Of a stretch of 64,000 nucleotides of DNA, positions 61,801-64,000 are shown piece after piece. The stretch comes from Atriophallophorus winterbourni (lineage: Eukaryota; Platyhelminthes; Trematoda; Plagiorchiida; Microphallidae), in the NCBI GenBank assembly GCA_013407085.1, contig JACCGJ010014017.1, forward strand, positions 1 through 64,000, given 5' to 3'. The notes under the pieces are model-generated. The model did no database searches. It saw only the letters and a program-made list of their open reading frames with translations, and was not told the origin of the DNA. The number at the start of each line of letters is the position of its first letter. Position 1 is the first letter of the stretch. Position numbers and translations under genes: made by a program.

Positions 61801-63461
61801 GCTTGTGGTTTCATTCGTACAGGATGTATCATTTGACATCCACATAGTTCTAAATAGCAGTAATACAACATGTGGCAAGCTTTCCATCAGGTGGGCAACA
61901 GTCACGAGGAGTGGTGTAATACTAAATAAGCAATAATAGAAGGGACATCGTAATCCGGTTGAAATCTTATAACAAATAGTAACTTATTACATTGTCAACT
62001 GCTTCACAGGTTTGAAAACAGACTGTAACTCGTAGGTTCGATTATTGCCGGTGCGCCGTTATACATCCGGGCTATCTGATTGAACAAAAGGCGCATGAAT
62101 TGATGATAACCACGGAGATGCGTCCAGTTTAACGCGGCAGTTAACCCTACGTACTGAACGTAACGTACGATTGCGGAATATTAGGCGTCAATTGACGTTT
62201 GCATGTATGAAATCACATGCCAGTATCCAAACAGTGTACTTACTTTGCTTTACTTTTGTGCGACTATCTCCTCCTGGAGGATGAGTCGGCTTCAATGAAG
62301 GATGTTGGGGATTACGGTACAAAGCGGCGTCCCCAGCACCACTCGGCGTTTGTTCGAATCAGCTTCTCTAGCCTTTGCACAACCAGGTGCGACCTGCAAG
62401 GTAGCAGGGGGTTGACAGAAAGAGGTGGTGTGCACCAACTAACCATCTTCGAGACTTTGCTCCATATTTTTCCTAAGTGTTTTCTCCCGAAGCCTTTCCT
62501 GCGATCGGGTATCCCGCAAAGAAGCGGAGGTTTCAACATCAAGGTTTTTCTTCCCCTAGATGAAATGCCCTCCCAGGCTAACGAACTTCTTCTGCCCGAA
62601 GCAAACTGGTTTTCAGGCGTCAGTCACTCTCTCTCGCTCCTTTTCCTGTTTGTCGAAGCAGTTCCGCCGGGCTCGTGCAGACCAGAAGCTGGAATTGGTT
62701 GTCAGAGGCTATTTGAGACGCGCGCCATATGGGCGCATTTCATAGACAGTGGGAGATCCAAACAGTGTACCGCAAAGTCATGGACTGCAGTTTAGCTCGG
62801 GTTCTTTCACGTTACCCAGTCAAATATGAGAAATGGCGATACGCGATCGTGCATTAATTCCTCGCTGCACAGATAATACCGTTTTGTATTGGTTTGTCAA
62901 ATGTACGGAGCTGCGTGCGAAAACACACTGCAGTCTCACTGTCTTTTCCCATTTTACCTTTCTTGAATCTTTCTAGGCCTGGGCTACCTAACAGTATGTT
63001 AGCCCACGTACAGTCTCTGACTGTGCGACACTTTGCCTTGATTCAGGCTTGTGATTTGATACTTAAGTAAGGGACATAATAGCGTGTCTCCCCTTGTCAG
63101 CTTAGTGCATAAATACTGCATGCTTTGTGCTTTTATTGTAGGTTTAGATGGACCAATCTACTTCAAAACCAGTCAACTTCCGTTCTCGTTGCGTTTTATT
63201 ATTTTTGCTTGTTTTTTCTCATTCCCCATATAGACTGGCATCACTCTGTCCATAAGGTCGTTCGTACACCGCATCGAAGCCATGTGCCTCATACCAGAAC
63301 TCCCCTTCGTACACCTCGGCATGTCCAACGGAAACATCCTGCGTTACCACATCACGGATTCGACAACCTCGGTGCTGTACGAATCGCCGGTCGCACGTTC
63401 CATAACATCGATGGCTCTTGTCAGGTCTGGCTTGCGAAGTCTGCTCATAGTCGGGGATAGT
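46565..63461 (+). CDS. ZNF106: ZNF106 homologue (C2H2 fingers + coiled coil + WD40), 12 exons, continues past window
   Basis: Exons: 46565-46621, 46655-46731, 46774-46899, 49024-49121, 50448-50596, 51799-52179, 54408-54459, 55486-55740, 57501-57782, 59565-59947, 61404-61529, 63234-63461. They total 2214 bases, exactly 738 codons, with every junction in phase and no stop. Two C2H2 fingers lie at residues 8-30 and 49-72. Residues about 75-250 are Ser/Pro/Thr-rich with a basic cluster (MKRHPKRTP, TKKRPDRSP). A coiled coil spans about 262-313. More low complexity follows to about 575, then WD40-like blades to the edge. The ISHFCSIC context of finger 2 and the blade order match vertebrate ZNF106, a nuclear RNA-binding/splicing-associated protein of about 1,900 residues; this one is much shorter between the modules. 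No alignment could be run. Introns 1 and 2 are only 33 and 42 bases; later ones reach about 2.2 kb and are full of transposable elements. Confidence 0.8.
47000..47080 (-). repeat. SINE-like family copy (intron 3 of ZNF106-like gene), diverged
   Basis: Reverse complement of the short form: CAATCAGAGACAGCACGTGG, then ATATTGTCAGGCTGCCCTAG and CCTAGACATAG. It is more diverged than most copies. Confidence 0.65.
47905..48115 (+). repeat. SINE-like family copy, long form (intron 3)
   Basis: It begins with GCTAACACCATGCTAAATT, then AGTGAGCTGCATGCG, CACGCTGGTGTCTCACTG, TATCTGTCTATTCATGGGCA, GACTGTGCTGCACTTTGCCT and a CATACATGCATACC tail. About 190 bases with scattered changes. Confidence 0.75.
48150..48270 (+). 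mobile_element. RTE-type C-terminal fragment in intron 3
   Basis: The frame from 48131 reads LPGWGPKASPNSWLETLRDI followed by ATNRSQWRQCI, the C-terminal signature of a flatworm LINE polyprotein (compare the fragment at 60100-60305). A stop-free run continues into low-complexity DNA by chance. A SINE-like tail and a short (ATG)n run follow at 48467-48520. Confidence 0.65.
49475..49580 (-). repeat. SINE-like family copy, minus strand (intron 4)
   Basis: It starts with a GGTATGGTGGTATG tail, then GTGCCGCACAGTCACAGACT, GCTAAGATACTGTCAGG and CTTAGACAGATATGAGG. A short-form copy. Confidence 0.8.
50008..50112 (+). repeat. SINE-like family copy (intron 4)
   Basis: CATATCTGTCTAGGCCTGGG, then CTGACAGTATCTTAGCCCAC, GTGCAGTCTCTGACTGTGCG and ATCAGGCTTGTGCTTTCGTA. 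Close to consensus, so among the younger copies. Confidence 0.85.
51505..51700 (+). repeat. SINE-like family copy, long form (intron 5)
   Basis: It begins GCAGCTAACAGTGTGCTAAT and includes GTGCTGCATGCGGAAACACA, TATATAGGCCTGGGCAACCT, GACAGTATTTTAGCC and a degraded 3' half (TCGGGATCCAAGCTTGTGAT). It ends about 100 bases before exon 6. Confidence 0.75.
51799..54459 (+). CDS. ZNF106: ZNF106-like exons 6-7: basic region and coiled coil
   Basis: Exon 6 (381 nt, phase 0-0, donor AAG-GTGAGT) encodes a Ser/Thr-rich stretch, a Lys/Arg-rich segment resembling a nuclear localisation signal (TKKRPDRSPRPAATKRVR) and a heptad-patterned helix (LEDLNKLQSSLQSQLQEIQE). Exon 7 (54408-54459, 52 nt) continues the helix with KSEKRALKLERASLLK. 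The coiled coil suggests self-association or partner binding; its place before the WD40 domain resembles the vertebrate layout as I recall it. Confidence 0.78.
53140..53250 (+). repeat. SINE-like family copy (intron 6)
   Basis: CTCATATCTGTCTAGGCCTG, then AACCTGACAGTATCTGAGCC, CACGTGCAGTCTCTGGCTGC and GCAGGCTTGTGCTTTCATAC. Short form. Confidence 0.85.
54565..54745 (+). repeat. SINE-like family copy, long form (intron 7)
   Basis: TGAGCTGCATGCGGAAACAC, then TCTGTCTAGGCCTGATCAAC, CTGACAGTATCTTAGCCCAC and GGATCAGGCTTGTGGTTTCA, with a CATACGTACATACATACG tail. Confidence 0.8.
56090..56520 (+). mobile_element. Degraded RTE-like RT fragment in intron 8
   Basis: Plus-strand DNA colinear with the RT palm of the minus-strand copy at 8040-8410. 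It reads in shifting frames through TCTCAATGTGGCTTCCGCAG (QCGFR), AGGGTCTTTTCAAACTGCTG (GLFKLL), a LIGCPP segment and a GVKQG-like segment near 56440. Stops in all frames show decay. Confidence 0.7.
56880..57200 (-). mobile_element. LINE (RTE-type) 3'-end fragment in intron 8
   Basis: The minus frame contains WFGHVCRMD, GKRKRGRPKETWRRTLEREL and ATDRNHWREVVFASCATRHG, the C-terminal block of a widespread animal LINE polyprotein group, ending in a stop at 56880. It is 5'-truncated and more intact than the adjacent 56.1-56.5 kb fragment, so it belongs to a different, younger insertion. Confidence 0.75.
57783..59564. other. ZNF106: Intron 9 of the ZNF106-like gene
   Basis: It contains dispersed repeat family D (about 58420-58930, pair at 17640-18190) and a SINE-like copy at 59270-59492. 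At 58308-58375, the GTATCGTAGTGGTGGGGATG segment with a downstream GGTCGATCGAAGTC resembles RNA polymerase III A and B boxes, possibly a tRNA-derived SINE head; this is weak. No exon that keeps the frame was found. Confidence 0.45.
59270..59492 (+). repeat. SINE-like family copy, long form (intron 9)
   Basis: GCTAACACCGTGCTAAATTG, then GAGTCTCACTACCATTTCCT, CATATCTGTCTAGGCCTGGG, GACAGTATCTTAGCTCACGT and TGCCTGGATCAGGCGTTTGC. One of the most complete copies, about 200 bases, ending about 70 bases before exon 10. Confidence 0.85.
59565..63461 (+). CDS. ZNF106: ZNF106-like exons 10-12: start of the WD40 propeller
   Basis: Exon 10 (59565-59947) ends with blade-like AVTSMILLRT...ILVGGQNGLISQFSL. 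Exon 11 (61404-61529) gives VTRMVVDAKERFLFAGFYDN. Exon 12 (63234-63461) gives IEAMCLIPELPFVHLGMSNG with ILRYHIT, then ITSMALVRSGLRSLLIVGDS. Each repeat has the hydrophobic strand, small-residue turn and strand pattern of WD40 blades. The canonical WD dipeptide is absent, and GH is replaced or lost, as in divergent propellers. At least three more blades are expected beyond the window. Donor GTAAGT at 63462 leaves phase 0. Confidence 0.78.
60100..60305 (+). mobile_element. LINE C-terminal fragment in intron 10
   Basis: The frame reads VLFATPDSEWRRFKGDQTFT and then KLASVGATSLLGLGPR, a flatworm LINE polyprotein tail related to that at 48150-48270. It breaks the run of possible exons between 59947 and 61404, and I exclude it from the host gene. 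Confidence 0.65.
60342..60490 (+). repeat. Dispersed repeat family E, copy 2 (intron 10)
   Basis: Pairs with 27180-27365; shares TTTCAAGCGCATGCGGATC and TGGAAATGCAT(A/G)CAAAT in the same order and spacing. Confidence 0.6.
60920..61138 (+). repeat. SINE-like family copy, long form (intron 10)
   Basis: CTCGTGCTAAATTGATCGGC, GTAGTGAGCTGCATGCTGAA, GAGTCTCACTACCATTTCCT, CATATCTGTCTAGGCCTGGG and ATCAGGCTTGTGCTTTCATA with a CATCATACTCACC tail. Very similar to the copy at 59270-59492 over the 5' half. Confidence 0.85.
61630..61820 (+). repeat. SINE-like family copy, long form (intron 11)
   Basis: GGTAACACCGCACTTAATTG, TGGCGAGCTGCATGCGGAAA, ATATGTGTCTCGGCCTGGAC, GGCCCACGTGCAATCAGTGA and GGATCAAGCTTGTGGTTTCA. 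Moderately diverged. Confidence 0.75.
62262..62560 (+). repeat. Repeat with inverted partner at 49688-49735, low-complexity coding-like DNA (intron 11)
   Basis: TACTTTTGTGCGACTATCTC (from about 62247) followed by a CTCCTGGAGGATGAGTCGGC block is the reverse complement of 49688-49735. The downstream DNA to about 62650 has long open frames on both strands but no recognisable domain, and passes directly into repeat family C. Probably one composite mobile element. Confidence 0.45.
62650..62755 (+). repeat. Dispersed repeat family C, copy 3 (intron 11)
   Basis: Nearly identical blocks to 10670-10770: GCAGTTCCGCCGGG, GGTTGTCAGAGGCTAT, GAGACGCGCGCCAT. Same orientation. Confidence 0.7.
62870..63065 (+). 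repeat. SINE-like family copy, long form (intron 11)
   Basis: GAGCTGCGTGCGAAAACACA, TTTCTAGGCCTGGGCTACCT, AACAGTATGTTAGCCCACGT, ACAGTCTCTGACTGTGCGAC and CAGGCTTGTGATTTGATACT. Diverged; ends about 170 bases before exon 12. Confidence 0.75.
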
Positions 63462-63721
63462 GTAAGTATTAGCTCCATTTGCTGAACCCCATTTCGGATA
63501 ATATTTTCCGCACTATTTTTGTCATACCCAGTATTACATTACAGGCGCAGCGGAATGTGAACCGCTGACTATGAATTGTTATTATTACTCAGGGTCGGGA
63601 ATACTGTTCGATTTTGGTTTTTAATCTGTTCTCAAAAAAGCGTTTTGCTGCCCGACCTTTTTAATGTGACTTTTCGATTCGTTTCACGAAAGAAGTAGGC
63701 CGATATTCTCTCGCTACATGT

Positions 63722-63760
63722 ATTGTGGTGCTCACATCCCCTTCTCTTCCGTTTCACAAA
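63722..63760 (+). repeat. Dispersed repeat family B, short fragment
   Basis: ATTGTGGTGCTCACATCCCC matches the start of the copies at 19500 and 21390. Only the beginning is kept. Confidence 0.5.
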
Positions 63761-63879
63761 ATTTGATAAGATATAGAACAATTGAAATACGTTATACATT
63801 TTAATCGATATTCTTTGGCTAACTGCTTCATTATAACATACTTGCAATTCCCGCAAAACTTGTTTTTGTTCTTGGCCTC

Positions 63880-64000
63880 GACTTGTTCCATGGATTTACA
63901 TCACACACGCGCATATGATTTTCTTATATTTCACACCATCTCATATGGCCATACAGTCCGGTTCGGGAGTTACAATCTGTTCCACATGTCTCACGCTGTC
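63880..64000 (-). mobile_element. RTE-like element 3' end, runs off the window
   Basis: It matches 5090-5215 in the same orientation: a CCATGGAT(G/T)TACATCACA block, then CATACAGTCCG(G/A)TTCGGGAG and a CAATCT(G/C) block. So a minus-strand RTE-like insertion begins here and extends past the right edge, inside intron 12 of the ZNF106-like gene. Confidence 0.75.

Noticed and set aside
1..64000. Hammerhead ribozyme, tRNA, rRNA or CRISPR signals
   Set aside because: I looked for CTGATGA...GAAA ribozyme cores, tRNA cloverleaf boxes and regularly spaced repeats; none was convincing apart from the weak pol III-like boxes at 58308.

Overview
This window looks like nuclear DNA from a digenean trematode (fluke). 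It is AT-rich and intron-rich, it carries fluke-type Ty3/gypsy, RTE-like and CR1-like retrotransposon remnants, and it contains a micro-exon gene, an architecture best known from parasitic flatworms. I cannot name the species from sequence alone. No bacterial genes, tRNA, rRNA or CRISPR array were recognised.

Layout. 0-10.2 kb is nested transposable elements. A CR1-like non-LTR element (minus strand) sits inside a Ty3/gypsy remnant. Next is an RTE-like element (minus strand, about 5.1-10.15 kb) whose reverse-transcriptase domain is split by a plus-strand insert of about 1.85 kb. That insert encodes retrotransposon Gag and protease fused in frame to the first 138 codons of the splicing factor SRSF1. 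10.2-18.9 kb holds dispersed and tandem repeats but no gene I can support. 18.96-26.6 kb is the most notable locus: a gene whose exons splice in silico into one uninterrupted 126-residue secreted peptide. It has a TATA box, a signal-peptide exon, a 19-nt exon, fourteen consecutive frame-neutral exons of 18-30 nt and a tiny terminal exon. 26.6-41 kb is mostly repeats, including a diverged second copy of the 13.3-14.5 kb block and fragments of RTE and CR1 endonuclease. 40.9-45.7 kb is a nearly full-length but broken CR1-like element with a PHD-finger ORF1. Its endonuclease region carries a SINE-like insertion with a 6-bp target duplication.

46.5-64 kb is one large gene, a ZNF106 homologue read on the plus strand. 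I assembled 12 exons that splice into 738 continuous codons and run off the right edge. They encode two N-terminal C2H2 fingers, low-complexity Ser/Pro/Thr and basic regions, a coiled coil and the first WD40 blades. The introns carry many copies of one SINE-like family (about 100-200 bp) and several RTE-type fragments.

The two host genes appear unrelated: a putative secreted, splice-variable peptide and a putative nuclear or RNA-associated scaffold. All exon models rest on splice signals, reading phase and remembered family features; no transcript evidence was available.
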